The notes under the pieces: model-generated | Told to the model about the DNA's origin: nothing | Seen by the model: the letters and a program-made list of their open reading frames with translations, nothing else | Database searches by the model: none | From: Leguminivora glycinivorella | Taxonomy: Eukaryota > Arthropoda > Insecta > Lepidoptera > Tortricidae | NCBI RefSeq assembly: GCF_023078275.1 | Contig: NC_062971.1 | Span: forward strand, 7,068,001 to 7,132,000 | Reading direction: 5' to 3' | Length of the DNA: 64,000 nucleotides | In this document: positions 1 through 12,904 of the stretch, piece by piece | Layout of the letters: each line of letters begins with the position of its first letter | How positions within the stretch are numbered: the stretch's first letter is position 1 | Position numbers and translations under genes: made by a program

Positions 1-2425
1 ACTTTCAGAGCTATAAGCATTTAAATAAATAAAAATTACTTATTATTTCTCAGAACAAAACGCTGTTTTGATGGCGAAGATGACATAATCTAACTATCCT
101 CGTTGATAGATATCAAAAAGTAACTAGTGACTCGTTGCAAAAGAGTATTATTTTTTTTAAATTGTAAATTTTTATTTTAGTGCTTGTTTTACGAATAACA
201 TTTACTTTTTATGTGAAAATACATCTAATATAACAAAAAAAAAAACGTTTTTTGTATGACGTTACGTCATATTTTGCCCTCAGAAATCCGTAGTTAAAAT
301 TTTTCGGTTTTCTCATATTACACAGTGTAGGTATATAGTCCGTGACGTTGATTCTATCGGTATGTACTCGAACCTACTTAAATAATATGTACTCCTAAGA
401 GTACGGACTAAGCCGGCCTTACATAATATGGTCTCAAATTATTAATTAAATAATTCAGGATGTACGGATTTGCATACAGATTGATCTGATTTTGACAGTG
501 TATGGCCAACCGGCCAGCCTTTTGAATTTATAACTATAATTCAGACTGTGTAAGGCCATACGAGAAGTATGCGTAATTTAGAATTTTTAGGAGTGTCACC
601 GAACTCATCTAAGGCACAGTATAATAAAGAGTACTATCGTACAGTATGGCCACTCCTGCTCCCCGCTGAAATCGCCGCCCACCCCCTCTCGGTTACCTGA
701 CAGTTACTAGTAGTCAAAAAATGTCCCATACGATTTTTTCTTATTTTGTTACCATTTTCCATAGGTACATGTTGTGTGGGGTAACAAAAGAGGAAAGTAA
801 CAAAAATGTATGGTAATTCTGGGACACATTTGTCTTCCAGTGAGATTGAAAGTACTCGTGATTCTGAGTGCGATTTACCTAAAATTCCCTAAAAAAATCA
901 AAATAAAAAAATGACAAAAAAAGAAATGCTCTTCTACTCTTTTTAGTTAGAATGTAAGACGTCAAGAAACCATGTAGGAGCTCTGAACTGAACTTTACTT
1001 CCCACTCCCACCAGTTTCCCTCAGGTACACTTGGCTTCGTTGTTCATACGGCTGCAGATTAAAATTATAATAAAATGTTGTAGCCCATTTCAAGAACGTG
1101 AAAAACTAAATTTACGATGCCTTGGGTTTTTTGAAAGGTTATGTATAAACACAGTATAAGGATAAATCAGTAGTTAATCTCCGGCAGCGGCGACGCGGTC
1201 GTTACTACTGCGCAAGGTCACGCAGGGTTGTACCCTGTGCTACTGTCCTACTCGTAGTAACTGTGTATGGCGCTATGCTAGTACCAACGCTCTTTCTACC
1301 TTTTTATCTAATAAAGAGTACGTGTTTCAAGTACGTGTTTGTTTTTTAAATACTGACGAAATCGTATTTACATAAAATGTTTGAATAGATGTTTGCACAA
1401 TATTTAAGTAGGTACCAAACTTTCAAGCTAGATAGATCGCAGCATCTACCTAAATGTCGTTACAGATTAAATCCTTATTGATTTTAATGTGTCATTCTAG
1501 CTTTAAATCTCACTTTTACGCCATTTACGTAAGCAATAATGTACCTAACACTGCAAAAATATAACAACCACTTACTTTTCTGGGTGTCTAGGAATTCTAA
1601 AGAACATTCTGACATTTCTGCATTTTGAGAACTGTTCTCCATACACCCATAAACACTACAGTAACGAAAATATGTCTTCGATGCTGACGTCATTTTCTCC
1701 CGAACTCAACACGTCAACACAGCGCGCGAACGCGGCCCCGACTGTCCAGCCCAATACTTACCAGTTTCGCATGTATTCGGTGCATATGGAGAGTAGTTTT
1801 CGACACACCGCGCGGAGTGAAGTTTGTTAGAAGAGTTATTACTGCTTTATACTGTGGTATAAATATCATGTTAGTTTCTATTTTAAGAAAGGTTTCCAAT
1901 TTTTTACAAGCGCATGTTAGGAGTTTATGGTTACCATAGACTAAACAGTCATTACGCAAATTATATAATGATACAATTTCATATTCGTTCTAAAAGTATC
2001 TACAAAATATTCTAGTGATGTCGTTCGGCCACATTTGCGGGTCAAATGGGGTTTCTTTAGTAAAAAGTATGACTGGAATCATTTGTACTTTTGAAACGGA
2101 TATGACATTGTACCATTTAATTTGCTAAGCATCAGCACGCATCAGCATATGTTGCTATACCTATTATTACCCGCACCACAACTGAACCCACATCTCACAG
2201 TCAACTTCTGTGACATTCACGGGAGGATTTCCTCCCGTACAGTCAACCATCAATTAGAACCCTGTCGTATTGACTCCGTGCTTTCATTTCTATAGAATTC
2301 AGTTTGACTTTTACTGTGAAGAGATTCTACAGTGGCCTAGGATTCAGATTGGTTGACTGTTCCTACATAATATAATAGTGTGACATTCTTAACCCATTGC
2401 CACACACGGACTAATTAACCTCCTT
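1..2425. other. No recognised gene; AT-rich with a GC-richer patch
   Basis: Only short spurious frames. Positions 1690-1840 are GC-richer and could be part of a dispersed repeat. A short hairpin (ACGGGAGG...CCTCCCGT) sits at about 2219-2238. Positions about 94-122 resemble the reverse complement of about 60690-60725, suggesting a low-copy repeat. Confidence 0.4.
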
Positions 2426-2722
2426 GCATTATCCATGCATTTTTGCCACGGCTCATGGAGCCTGGGCCCGCTTGGACAACTAATCGACTGGCATCTGACC
2501 TTCCAACCCTTTTCAATCATAAGTATATTCTTCTTCTTCTTATTGGGATTAGCCCGGTTTCCTCACGAGTTTTCCTTCACCGAAAAGCGGGCAAATACGA
2601 ATATCAAATGACATTTCGCATATAAGTTCCGAAAAACTCATTGGTTGGAACCGGGGTCCGAACCCGCGACCTCCAGATAGAAAGTCGCACGTTCTTACCA
2701 GGCTACCAGCGCTTCCAGGCTA
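2426..2722 (-). mobile_element. tRNA-derived SINE, near full length
   Basis: On the minus strand a tRNA-like head (A-box-like GCGCTGGTAGCCTGG, B box GGGTTCGGACCCC) is followed by the body AATGAGTTTTTCGGAACTTA, then GTGAAGGAAAACTCGTGAGG and CCGGGCTAATCCCAATAAG. This is a widespread lepidopteran SINE layout. A headless copy is in gene A at 26474-26690. Confidence 0.8.
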
Positions 2723-2825
2723 ATATTATTTATTTATTATAATTTCACAGGTGAGCGGAGTGCGTTTAAGCTCTGCTTGATTTCTTTTTATTGATGTTCG
2801 TTGTACACTGTTTTAACTTACCTGT

Positions 2826-2890
2826 AAAGTGGCCGAGTGGATATGACGCCATGACTTGCAGTCCGGAGGTCACGGATTTAAATTCTGGTT
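2826..2890 (+). repeat. tRNA-like sequence (serine-tRNA-like head)
   Basis: AGTGGCCGAGTGGATATGA resembles a tRNA A box and GGATTTAAATTCTGG a degraded B box. The acceptor ends do not pair, so I read it as a tRNA pseudogene or SINE head. Confidence 0.45.
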
Positions 2891-3029
2891 TGTATTACAA
2901 AAGATTTTTTTTTTTAAATTATGTATTAAATACAATTTGTTATTTACTGCTAACTCTTATCTGTAGAAGCAAGAAAAATTCCCAATCCACATCAAAATGG
3001 CGCGAGAGAAGGCCTGTGCCCAGCATTGC

Positions 3030-3570
3030 TTTTTTTAGGGTTCCGTAGTCAACTAGGAACCCTTATAGTTTCGCCATGTCTGTCTGTCCGTCCGTCCGCG
3101 GATAATCTCAGTAACCGTTAGCACTAGAAAGCTAAAATTTGGTACCAATATGTACATCAGTCTTGCCAACAAAGTGCAAAAATAAAAAATGGAAAAAGAT
3201 GTTTTATTAGGGTACTCCCCCTACATGTAAAGTGGGGGCTGATTTTTTTTTTCATTCTAACCCCAATGTGTGATATATTGTTAGGTAGGTATTTAAAAAT
3301 AAATAAGGGTTTACTAAAATCGTTTTTTGATAATATTAATATTTTCGGAAATAATCGCTCCTAAAGGAAAAAAAAGTGCGTCCCCCTCACCCCTCTAACT
3401 TTTGAACCATATGTTTAAAAAATATGAAAAAAATCACAAAAGTAGAACTTTATAAAGACTTTCTAGGAAAATTTTTTGAACTTGATAGGTTCAGTAGTTT
3501 TTGAGAAAAATACGGAAAACTACGGAACCCTACACTGAGCGTGGCCCGACACGCTCTTGGCCGGTTTTTA
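3030..3570. repeat. AGGGTTCCGTAGTC-type dispersed repeat, copy 1
   Basis: Begins TTTAGGGTTCCGTAGTCAAC, has a TGTC/CCGT microsatellite near the left end, and ends ACGGAACCCTACACTGAGCG then GACACGCTCTTGGCCGG. Inverted ends AGGGTTCCGTAG / CTACGGAACCCT. Other copies: 12905-14445, 34823-35372 and 41364-41903. No coding capacity. Confidence 0.8.
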
Positions 3571-3770
3571 ATTCTAAATGGGTTTACTCTTGGCCACAGA
3601 CTAGCCAAAAGCAAAGTCTGCGATTCGGCCTACGATCTATGGAGTAAGCTCGCCTAGAAGATGCCTGTTCACCCTAGAAGGTTGCCGGGTTATAAATATA
3701 GCCGCCGGCAAGGAATTCCACTCCTTGGTAGTGTTAGACGTCAAGGCTTACAAAAGCTTTTCAACGCACT
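3571..3770. repeat. Decayed dispersed repeat (GGCCACAGACTAGCC family)
   Basis: Contains CTTGGCCACAGACTAGCC, AGCTCGCCTAGAAGATGCC and GGCAAGGAATTCCACTCC. The reverse complement of its first part recurs at about 49190-49275 (GGCATCTTCTGGGCGAGCTC). No open frame. Confidence 0.5.
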
Positions 3771-4039
3771 AAAATTTTACGAATATGACCAATATTAGGT
3801 CCATAAATGTGCCTCTAGCAAAATGATTCAAAATGTTTCGCTGCCTAATATTGGAGGCTTGTCAGAACCGTCTGAGTCGGTGACAAATTGCGTAGCTGGA
3901 TAAAGCTACGACCACGCTGTCGCGGTTAAAATAAAAACAGTATTTCATTCCAAATAATTAAATTCAAATTCAAATATAATAATTATTTGTTTTACAATGT
4001 CTTCGGCCGGCAACCCCCTTTGTCCCGGCCTCTGTAGTA

Positions 4040-4240
4040 ATGTACTATTGTTTTACAATAGGGCAAATTTGTTGTTTAACCACTCGTGCTGATATTGATA
4101 CCAAGGAAAGTGATTCCAAAATTAAATGACAAATGCGAGTGTTTCGAAAAGTGGAATCTGGATCGTTGAAAGAGTTTGGGTTTCAAAGCACGAAGATGGT
4201 TAAACAAATTTTCCACAGAGTAAAAATAGTACATTACGAT
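4040..4240. repeat. GGGCAAA..GTTTAACC foldback-family fragment
   Basis: Shares GTTGTTTAACCACTCGTGC, AGTGGAATCTGGA and GGTTAAACAAATTTTCC with 21990-22165 and 55718-55900. Related right-end sequence follows at about 4770-4935. Confidence 0.5.
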
Positions 4241-4284
4241 AAAAGAGCGTAAAAAAGGAAGTTCGAAACGAGTGGCGATAAATT

Positions 4285-4485
4285 AAAACTCGACCGAAAG
4301 GAGGGTTTTAAATCGACACGAGTTACGAATTTCCTTTTCGCACGTGTATCGTACGACGTTTTTCAGTACAGATGGCACTCCGAAGTTTCGACCTGGCGTA
4401 TAATGAACCACTTCTCGCACTAGTGCGTAAAAAAAACACCATCTGTACTGAAAAAATATCACAGATGTCATATATACCATAGATC
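4285..4485. repeat. Repeat shared in inverted form with 34320-34505
   Basis: ACGACGTTTTTCAGTACAGATGG, GAAGTTTCGACCTGGC and CGCACTAGTGCG are present here; the same blocks occur reversed at 34320-34505. The central CGCACTAGTGCG is a perfect 12-bp palindrome. Confidence 0.6.
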
Positions 4486-5199
4486 AGGCAAACGTATCTA
4501 CTTAGCGTGTCAAATGAACTCAGTGAAATCCACTGAGTTGTCCGCCTCTAATCGCAGCTTGCAGCTTTCGGGCGTCGATTTTTGTAAGTTGAAGTCAACA
4601 AAAACATTAAATATGCCTCGTTACGTGATATTTAATTGCAACAACACAAAAATTATTAACACTCAAGGGCCTGAGACATATTTAAAATCACAGGCAAGTA
4701 TCAAGTTCAGTACAAAATTTGACACGCTCGGCCGCCATACAAATAGATGAACTTGTTTCTTCTATCTAAATCTAATTCTGTGAAAAATATATTGTTCACC
4801 ATACCGACACGAGGTAAATACTAACTGAAAAACATCAAACTAAATGAAATCTAACGATTTAATTAACATTTAAAAGTCAATTCTACCCTTAGGACATAGA
4901 GTTAAATTTTTTATGCACTCTTGTGGACACAAAGTAACTTTCCATCAGGTGACCGCTTTCCATCAGGCGGACCGTATATACCTGTTTTCCACCAACGTGG
5001 TATAAAAATATTTTTTAAGAAAAAAAAACCGCCGCCTTTAGGGTTCTGGTGAAAGGTACTTACGAATGTTGGATTATGTAGAAATGTGTAGGTATTTTTT
5101 AAAACTGCTTTTAATGTAATTCTTTGATTATTTGATGGAAACTCAAATGAATATGCGTACCTAATACCATTAAGGTTCGAGGAGTTTCCTCAATTCCTC

Positions 5200-5815
5200 A
5201 TGAATCCGATATCCGATTATAAGAAATCGAGCTTGACAAAATTTGACTTGAAAACTCAATATGCTTAACAAACACAACAAAGAGAACAAATCTCCTAACA
5301 AATAAATGTCACGGTTTTGAACTTAAATGCATGCTGTATTTATAAAAATACCAAAGTCACTATAAGTGTGCCGTTCAGATTTGAGGAGTTCCGTTCTGAT
5401 CATCATCAGAAGTTCCACGTTCCACTGCACCAAATGTCACTGTTCTGAACGTAAATGCAAGCTGTTCTTGTAAAAATACCAAAGTCATTATAAGCGTGCC
5501 GTTCAGATTTAAGGAGTTCCGTTCTGACCATCATCAGCAGATGACTGCACCAAATGTCACTGTTTCGTACGTAAATGCATGCTGTTCTTATAAAAACACA
5601 AAAATCACCATATGTACGCCTTTCAGATTTGAAGAGTTCCCCTCGATTTCTCCAGGATCCCATCATCAAAACTGGGTTCTGATAAAAATGGGACCAATCT
5701 GTATGCATATACATTCAATAAAAAAAAATTCAAAATCGGTTCAGTAACGACGGAGATATCGTGGAACAAACATTATAAAAAACATACAGACGAATTGAGA
5801 ACCACCTTCCTTGAG
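5200..5815 (-). repeat. Dispersed repeat with three about 125-bp internal units
   Basis: Units start at about 5307, 5435 and 5555 (TGTCAC.GTT.TGAACTTAAATG; GTGCCGTTCAGATTTGAGG; GTTCCGTTCTGA). The right end (GATGGGATCC region, then CGACGGAGATATCGTGG, AATTGAGAACCACCTTC) matches the reverse complement of 18391-18600 in gene A, so both belong to one family with different internal minisatellites. Confidence 0.65.
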
Positions 5816-5819
5816 ATTT

Positions 5820-8800
5820 GGGGCGGCTGTAAAAAAATAGGTATTCGACTAGTTGCAGCTAAAAGCAACTCTAGGATAGAGTTGTTATGATAATAGTTTA
5901 GCTGTAGATATGACGGATATACTTATTTAAATGTACATAATTTACATATTCTGTTGTTTGTCATATCTTTATATCCTTTAAACATGTTAAGTCTCCAAGT
6001 ATTCATTAATTATTCTTAGGGATATATTGTACCTAGATTAAAGTATTACTTACAATGCTGAATTTATCATCTTGTTATTGTTTAGATATTCTATTTTTGG
6101 AAATTTTATATTTTAAGGAGATCCTTAACACTTATTATGACTCCTTTAAATTATCTATGTCCTCTTTAGTAAATTTCAAAAAACATTCAATATGTAGCTA
6201 ATCTAACTTAACCTTTTAAACAGCATTTAAGTTAAACGATTTCTTTACAACGTTGCAAGAAGTTAGGTCCAAACGTGACATACATAAGTAAACTGTAATC
6301 CTGGAATGGCACAGGCCGGCACTTTATAGCTAAGCGTGGTCGTAACTCGAAATCAGACTCCGATACAATATGCATAGCATCCTCGCTTGAACAGATTTAC
6401 TCTTCGATTTATGCTACCCTAGTACCCTAGTCTCGCACTAGGAGAAATCCCTTGGGATTTTAAAAACGTAAGCTGCGTTAGAGTCCAGTGAATAGAAAAC
6501 ATATGTACCTACTACCTACTACATTAAAGTTTGGGTGGCTGGACTAGGTCATCTAGTTAGATATGTTATAACTATATACGTACCTAATTATGAACGTTCC
6601 ACACTTTCTCTGTCTCTAGTGTAACCATGAAAAAAATGTGTCTTTTCACATGATGTGACAGGGTAAGAATTTCATCACCCCCTCCTGCTCCTCCCGTGAT
6701 TGCCGTAAAAGTCGCCTGTGGGATATGGGCTCAATAGGCTAGTTTTCTATCCTAAAATACTTTATGCAGTGCACGAAATAAAGCACCACATAATTAGAAG
6801 AACAATATGGACAGTAGTTATGTTTAAACATAATTTCTATTTAATAAGTCAAAAAGAAAGATATATAGTAAATGAATTGACCGTGACGTCACTCCTCAGT
6901 ATTTCATAGTAATTCCAAATTAGTTAGCAAATCGTTTTGTCAGTTCTTAAAAAGAAGCTGATTTGACTAGTCGGAAATTTGACTAGTTCTGGTGTCTACG
7001 ATGATGGCCTAACAAACTGTCACTCGAAATATCACAATTTCTTATGATTTTCTGATCCTTCCTTTGCCAAGAGTGTGACTAAAAATCAGGCCAAATAATT
7101 CTTGATCATGATAAAAATGATAAATCCGTTTAAGTACCGACTCGTATTTTGTAGGTACTTATACATTTAGTTTAAAATTTCAAGCATCTATGAAAACAAC
7201 TATGAATAAAAACTTTATTCCACCCAGGAGAAAATACCTAAAGCTAAAGCACACTGATGACTCTTTCTTTAAATTTTATATTCCGAAGCCAACCTAAAGT
7301 CGCCAAATGGAAATCCGACATGCTGCGATTCAAGATCCCATATTTATGCAAACTAAGAAGCTTTTCTGCCACCTACGGCGATGCAATATTGAAATATCGG
7401 AACTATGCAGAGAGTTTTATTTTTCAGTGAAATTCGGCAGTTTTAACCGTACATTGGAAACAGATTTTCTATCTATGTTTCGTACTTTTTAGGGTTCCCT
7501 ACCTTGAAAGGAAAAAGCGGACCCGTTAAAGGATCACTTTCTTGTCCGCCCGTGCGTAGGTACGCCCGTCTATCTGTCTGTTTGTCAAGACCCTTTACCT
7601 CAGGAACCCGAGGAGATATCAAGCTGGAATATATATCAAATACTCGGTCTTCTTTCCCTTGGAGCTGTGCAAAAATCAAACTTCTAAGCCAACGTAATTA
7701 AAATAATTTTTAACATTTGCAAGGGAACCAAAACCTACCTACAGGATACTTACTTACTTTCCGTGAACTCAGAATCTTGAAATTTGTTACGAGACAACGT
7801 CAAGCACAGATGAAGGAAAAATTATGAAAACCGTAAAATTTTATAAAACTACATATTTTTAATAACTTTGTACGCGTGAAAGCCTCAGTGCGCGAGTTGG
7901 ACTCTCAATTGGCCTGTTTTTTTGTTAGCTTTCGACTCGTGGGTTGTCGAATGCCAGCACTATTGCACAGGGATTTTTTTTTGACTTTTTGCCTAGGATT
8001 CACGTCTGTTGTTTATTCAAAGGGAAATTCTGTTACAAGTCTTTTGTCCAATAACAATGTTTTGCGGATTGTTCTGCGGTTGTGTGTTGATAAGCTGCCG
8101 TTTATTTTTTAACTCCGTGAAAAAGCCAGCCAGCCAAATAAATGCCCGTTAACCATGAGCGCTGTAAAGAGTTCGACATTTTTAACTATAAAACTCCTGT
8201 TTGACTCTCAGACATATTAAAAAAATTTAAATGGAAATGGAGCGAAACATGTCGAGCGTTACAATGACTTAATACGTGAGTAACCCGCTTAAAATATTTT
8301 TAGAGTTTGACATGTCGGGATGTACTTACCTATTAAAAATCATTATGCGATACATATAATCCGTTTTCATAGTTTCATTCTAAGAACAAGCCTCATAGGT
8401 CTTTGGGATGAATTTATAGATAATTATGTAGGTAGTAGCTAAATTAACAATTCAGTTACATGTCATACCTACAACAATAACTTTTTAAACCAGAATGTTA
8501 AAATCAAAACTACATTATCTTTTTGAACAGTTATGTGCCTACCTGAGGTGCCTACATAACAGGATTGTCTGGTCTCTACTACTATAAACTTAACTACGGT
8601 AAATTATTTGGTAAAGCTTTTTGTGGCGACTCCGCAGAGACCCTGTTGAGAAGTTTATCTAGTTTAAGTGTTTACTGTAATCTTGAGTAATAAAATAGTG
8701 GCAAAAAACTTATTTTACAAAATCACAGTGAGTAGACCCAACCAAATCCAAAACCTTTGAACTTTGATTCTGATTCTTATTTCAAGAAAGCAAGTCGTTT
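5820..8800. other. No recognised gene
   Basis: AT-rich DNA with short chance frames. The only repeat I can name is a scrap of the RTE-tail family at about 6655-6735 (GTCGCCTGTGGGATATGGG). Nothing else supported. Confidence 0.4.
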
Positions 8801-8814
8801 ATGAACTACCTACC

Positions 8815-9050
8815 TTTCCTGTGGCTTTGCCCGCGTACTAAAATAATTCAAACTTTGGACCCCCATTTCACTCCCTTACGAGGTGAATTTTTAAAAATCC
8901 TTTCTTAGTGCTCCTCTACAGCTACACCTTATAAGAAACCTACGTGCCAAATTTGAAATCTCTAGGTCCTGCGATCTCGTTTGTGCGTTGATATATTATG
9001 TCTGTCAGTCAGACAGTCAGTCAGTTTCTTCTTTTATATATTTATATAAT
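8815..9050. repeat. Dispersed repeat ending in a (GTCA)n run and TTTCTTCTTTTATATA
   Basis: Contains TGTGGCTTTGCCCGCG, ACCTCGTAAGGG (minus strand), TGCGATCTCGTTTGTGCG and GTCAGTCAGACAGTCAGTCAG. This composition is common in lepidopteran non-autonomous elements. No coding frame. Confidence 0.55.
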
Positions 9051-9285
9051 TTAGACCTCCCCCTTTCTTCCCGTGGGTGTCGTAGAAGGCGACTATGGGA
9101 TATGGGTTAAATTGTGGTGTGGGCGAGAGGCTGGCAACCTGTCACTGCAATGCCACAGTTTCGTTTTCTTTTAACCCCTTATTTGCCAAGAGTGGCCCTG
9201 AAGCTTTAGTAGTTTCATGTGCTCTGCCTACCCCTTTATGGGATACAGGCGTGATTGTATGTATGTATGTGTATGTGTATGTATA
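9050..9285 (+). mobile_element. 5'-truncated RTE-type retroposon tail
   Basis: Reads TTCCCGTGGGTGTCGTAGAAG, GGCTGGCAACCTGTCACTGC, TTTGCCAAGAGTGG, CATGTGCTCTGCCTACCCC, GGGATACAGGCGTGATTG, and ends in (TATG)n. The same tail is at 38640-38902 and, reversed, 40076-40178, with scraps at about 6655, 44800 and 52965. Confidence 0.7.
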
Positions 9286-10412
9286 ATTTAGATGCAGCTC
9301 TAAAATCAGACCAATGTAAAATCCTATACACATTAAATTATTAGGCATTTATTTATGGCAGCATAGATAAATAATTATAAGAAAACTATACCCCACAAAG
9401 ACGTTAATTTTAGATAAGTAGTCTTATAACTTCCTAGTTTGAAAGACGCAAAAACGGTTAATTCGTTTCTAACGAGAGTTTGCAACGAGCATCATTTGCG
9501 CGGTTCAATAAACAAGATCTGGGGAAATGCTCCTCGCTAGCGATAAAGAATCTTGACATTTTCATCTATTCAAATAAGAGATTTTTAAAAATCGAAATAA
9601 TGTTTTGAAAAATGACACTCAGCCCTATTTGAACTTTATACACTTAAAATATTAGAACTAGATACGATGTTCATAATTTTCTTTTCAAATATGACGTTTT
9701 TGCACAGAATAAATACATAGGTAATAAAATACATAACTACGTTAAGTTTTGTTGTGCTAATCCTATTAACTTTACCTAGCGTAAACTTATAACACTTAGA
9801 TAGTTCTACCGACTTATATTATGTAAGGGAGTCCCCTCTACCAACAAACTGTCCTGCAGTTTGGCAGAAGAAATAATGTTATCAAAAAAGGGTTTATTTT
9901 GAGAATAAACAAATTTTTTTTAACGCCGTGGCTTGTGTGGACGACGGGCACGCGACGGCAACGCGATGCGACACCGGTGCGACGAAATGAAGCTGGGTGA
10001 CGTGACGCGACACGCGACGCACGACATCGATGAACTTGGATAATTGGCGATGCGATGCGACACGATGGCGGCGGAAGCGTGAACGGAGTAATAAACCAGT
10101 GGTGAGCCGAATGAAGTCGATTTCGTCCGAATTTCCTCAAGGCTGGATTTTTTCGGAAGAAACATCATTCTCTTCATATTTGCAGCAGCCCGTGTCTCAT
10201 ATTTTTATTTCACAATAAGAATAGGTACCAACCTAGTTTTATATCAGGTGCTCCGAGATACGAACGAACCGCTCGAAGAATAGCTGCAATCCGTTTTTAG
10301 CTGACTATATAGATTTTCTATAGATGTACGTGCATGTCAAATGCACGTAGTGACTTACTTATCAATTTATCACGCAGTTTCTGCCAAAATACAATAAATA
10401 TATAAAACCTCG
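9286..10412. other. No recognised gene; GCGAC-rich patch at 9930-10090
   Basis: Mostly AT-rich. A patch of imperfect GCGAC/GCGATGCGACA repeats lies at about 9940-10085, which opens several short frames that look spurious. Confidence 0.35.
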
Positions 10413-10508
10413 GCCACACATGAGCGTTTTGAGAGCGGGGCGCTATGAGAGCGTACCGCCAGCGCCGCGCCCCGCTCACGCTACGCTCTCAAAACGCTCA
10501 TGTGTGGC
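10413..10508. mobile_element. Short GC-rich foldback element
   Basis: Arms GCCACACATGAGCGTTTTGA and TCAAAACGCTCATGTGTGGC pair perfectly; the centre is GC-rich. MITE-like. Confidence 0.65.
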
Positions 10509-10949
10509 GGAGGCTTTTAATGTCACATTTTGTAAAATATGTACTTATGTAATGTAGTCATTCCGTTTTTCAAACATTGCAGGCAAATAAAATCATCTAC
10601 TATGAAGCTATAACAATCTTTATTGGATTTGGTACGTCTCTGTAGTTTTGAGTTTAAGCTTATAAAAATGAGTTCGGGGGTACGGGTGAATAGTCTCCAA
10701 ACCAATCTAGTGAAAACATTGGGCGCGAAGAAAATGCGTAAACAAAAACGATAAGGATCGCATAAAATACCAATAAACTTATTTTGGACTCGCCATATAT
10801 ATACCTACTTACCTACTCAACTTGAGTCGTCACCCACGTTGATATTTTATTCAGATACTTGTCTTTGCATTCAACTTACGAAAAATATATAAGGTAATAT
10901 ACTTATACCAATAAACTTATATTTGTAAGGACGTGGCATTTAGACACCG

Positions 10950-10999
10950 AAAATGGGGCCAGACTGCCTGCACAGCGGTGTTACTGAGACCGCTGTGCA
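10950..10999. repeat. 12-bp-stem hairpin
   Basis: TGCACAGCGGT and ACCGCTGTGCA flank a short TACTGAG-containing loop at about 10971-11001. Function unknown. Confidence 0.35.
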
Positions 11000-11240
11000 C
11001 AAATGCGTGCCAGTCGCGTAAGTGATGCAAAATTATCAACCAATAGCGTAGTAGCATTTCAGCAAGACGAACCAGATGGGAGTGTTCTATCGAAATTATA
11101 TTGTATTGTGTTGCCTTATCCTTACTTTTGAAATCTTTGCCAATAAAAAGATAATATAAAATAACTATCGTACAGTGTGTTGGCGTTGAACCTATGGCAC
11201 CTATATTTATTTATCGTATGGCTTACAGATTGTTCTCTAC

Positions 11241-11504
11241 TTAAATTTTTAAAATACTAGATTTAAGAGATTTGGCATTTGTCGAAAGTGTCTTGAGATC
11301 AGCCATTTTTCCGCTAAACTTGGTGATGGGCCACTCGAAGACTATGTGGTGCACCGACTGATCTGGGTGGCCACACTGGTACTCCGCAGACTCACGCCAT
11401 CCCCATCTGCACCACAGAGACGCGCAGTTTCCGATGCCTATAGATACGTCTTTAACGTGGAAAAGGTTAAGAAATGTAACGTGCAGGTATTTTAAATATC
11501 TCAA
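11241..11504 (-). pseudogene. Decayed LINE C-terminal fragment
   Basis: The frame includes ASLWCRWGWRESAEYQCGHP then DQSVHHIVFEWP, resembling the cysteine/histidine tail (C..CG.P.Q...H..F.CP) of non-LTR retrotransposon polyproteins. No RT motif remains. Family not assigned. Confidence 0.4.
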
Positions 11505-12900
11505 TTGTTAACTTGAGTTTTTTAATGGCCAAATAAACGATGAATCCATTTAGTTGCTATAAAACCGATATTCGTAACTTGAACGCAAGCCGCAGCGACC
11601 GTAAAAAGCTAAAAGTCGATTAAACTCATTTAAACTATTTAAGCGAAAAAGAATTCAAAGTTGGCAGAAACGAAGAATTTGTAAAGTAGGTAGGTATCCT
11701 ATGGAGGAAGCTTGTGGCCGAGTCTGAAGTGACTTCAATAATGAATAGTTTACAAAATTAGCTGAAGTCTTTTGAACTATTTTAAATACCTACACCGATA
11801 AATGGTAGGATGATGTAAAGACGGAAGACTTTCCTAGCAAGAACTTTATAAATAGGTATTCGAAACGTCGTAGCGAAAATGCATAACTAGTTTTGGTGAA
11901 GTGCCTTGAAAACTAGTTTCAGTTGGCTAATTGTTCAAATATACCTGTGTCTCACAAGTGGAATGATGAAAACTGGAATAGTACCTACAATCTCCATTTT
12001 TAAACGAGATTTAATTTAACTCGAATTTGCGGATGTTTTCATCACACTGGCAGTAAAGAAATTAAAAAAAAAAGATAAAAAAAAGTTAATTGGTACTAGA
12101 CAGCATAACTCCCTAGGGAAATCGTTTTTCCTAAAACTCCAGCTACACTTGCCTGCAGTTGCATAAGTACTCTCTGCGCAATTATACTTAATAAAAAAAA
12201 ATGAACAGTTATTCCTAGATTTCATTTCGCTATTGAATACTGTATAAATACTATCCCTGTCATTTCCAATTATTCAACAAAAAGAATAAACCTAGTTGCT
12301 CATACACATCCTCGTTCCGTATTCAGCTCACGAGTGGCGTAAGTCGAGTCAGCATGAAAGCAATTAGCCCGGGAAATAGTTTTTCCTCCAAGAACTGATT
12401 CCTCTCACGCGCCACCTTAGGGAAATAACAAAGTTTAGCCGCGCTTGTTATGGGAACTTGTATTAACCACTTGCATGACATTATTACGTTTATGTAGAAT
12501 CTTGGTTATTGGCAGGACATAACGATTAACGTAAGTAACGACGTAAGGTATTAATCGTCACAAAAGTACGTGAAAAAATATAAAAGAGACGGTAAAGTGC
12601 TAGTCAGACTCGCGCACTGTGGGTTCATTTACGGTTTTAGAAATTCGCAACGTTGCTTCATATCAAATTTCAAGATTCTGATTTCACGGTAGGTTTTAAT
12701 TCCCATGCCAGTTTCGAAAATTTGCGGCATAAACGGCTGCATCTTTTGATTGTGTTACCTTAGAAGTTTAATTTTTTTCACAGCTTCAAGGGACTTTCCG
12801 CTTTCCATCAGGCGGACAATATACCTGTTTGCCACCGACGTGGTATACAAAAAGGGATAGTAGACTCTACTTGAAGTAAATTCCAGCTTGGTACCTTTAC
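11505..12900. other. No recognised gene
   Basis: AT-rich. A short repeat (CTTTCCATCAGGCGGACAAT then ACCTGTTTGCCACCGACG) is at about 12795-12850; relatives lie at about 4940-5010 and, reversed, 41955-42070 and 44650-44760. Confidence 0.4.
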
Positions 12901-12904
12901 CGCG

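Noticed and set aside
1714..1959. 81-codon minus-strand frame in a GC-richer patch
   Set aside because: No recognisable domain, no splice partners, no polyadenylation signal; could be chance.
9838..10177. Overlapping 85- and 100-codon minus-strand frames
   Set aside because: Arise from GCGAC-type low-complexity sequence; no domain and no splice context.
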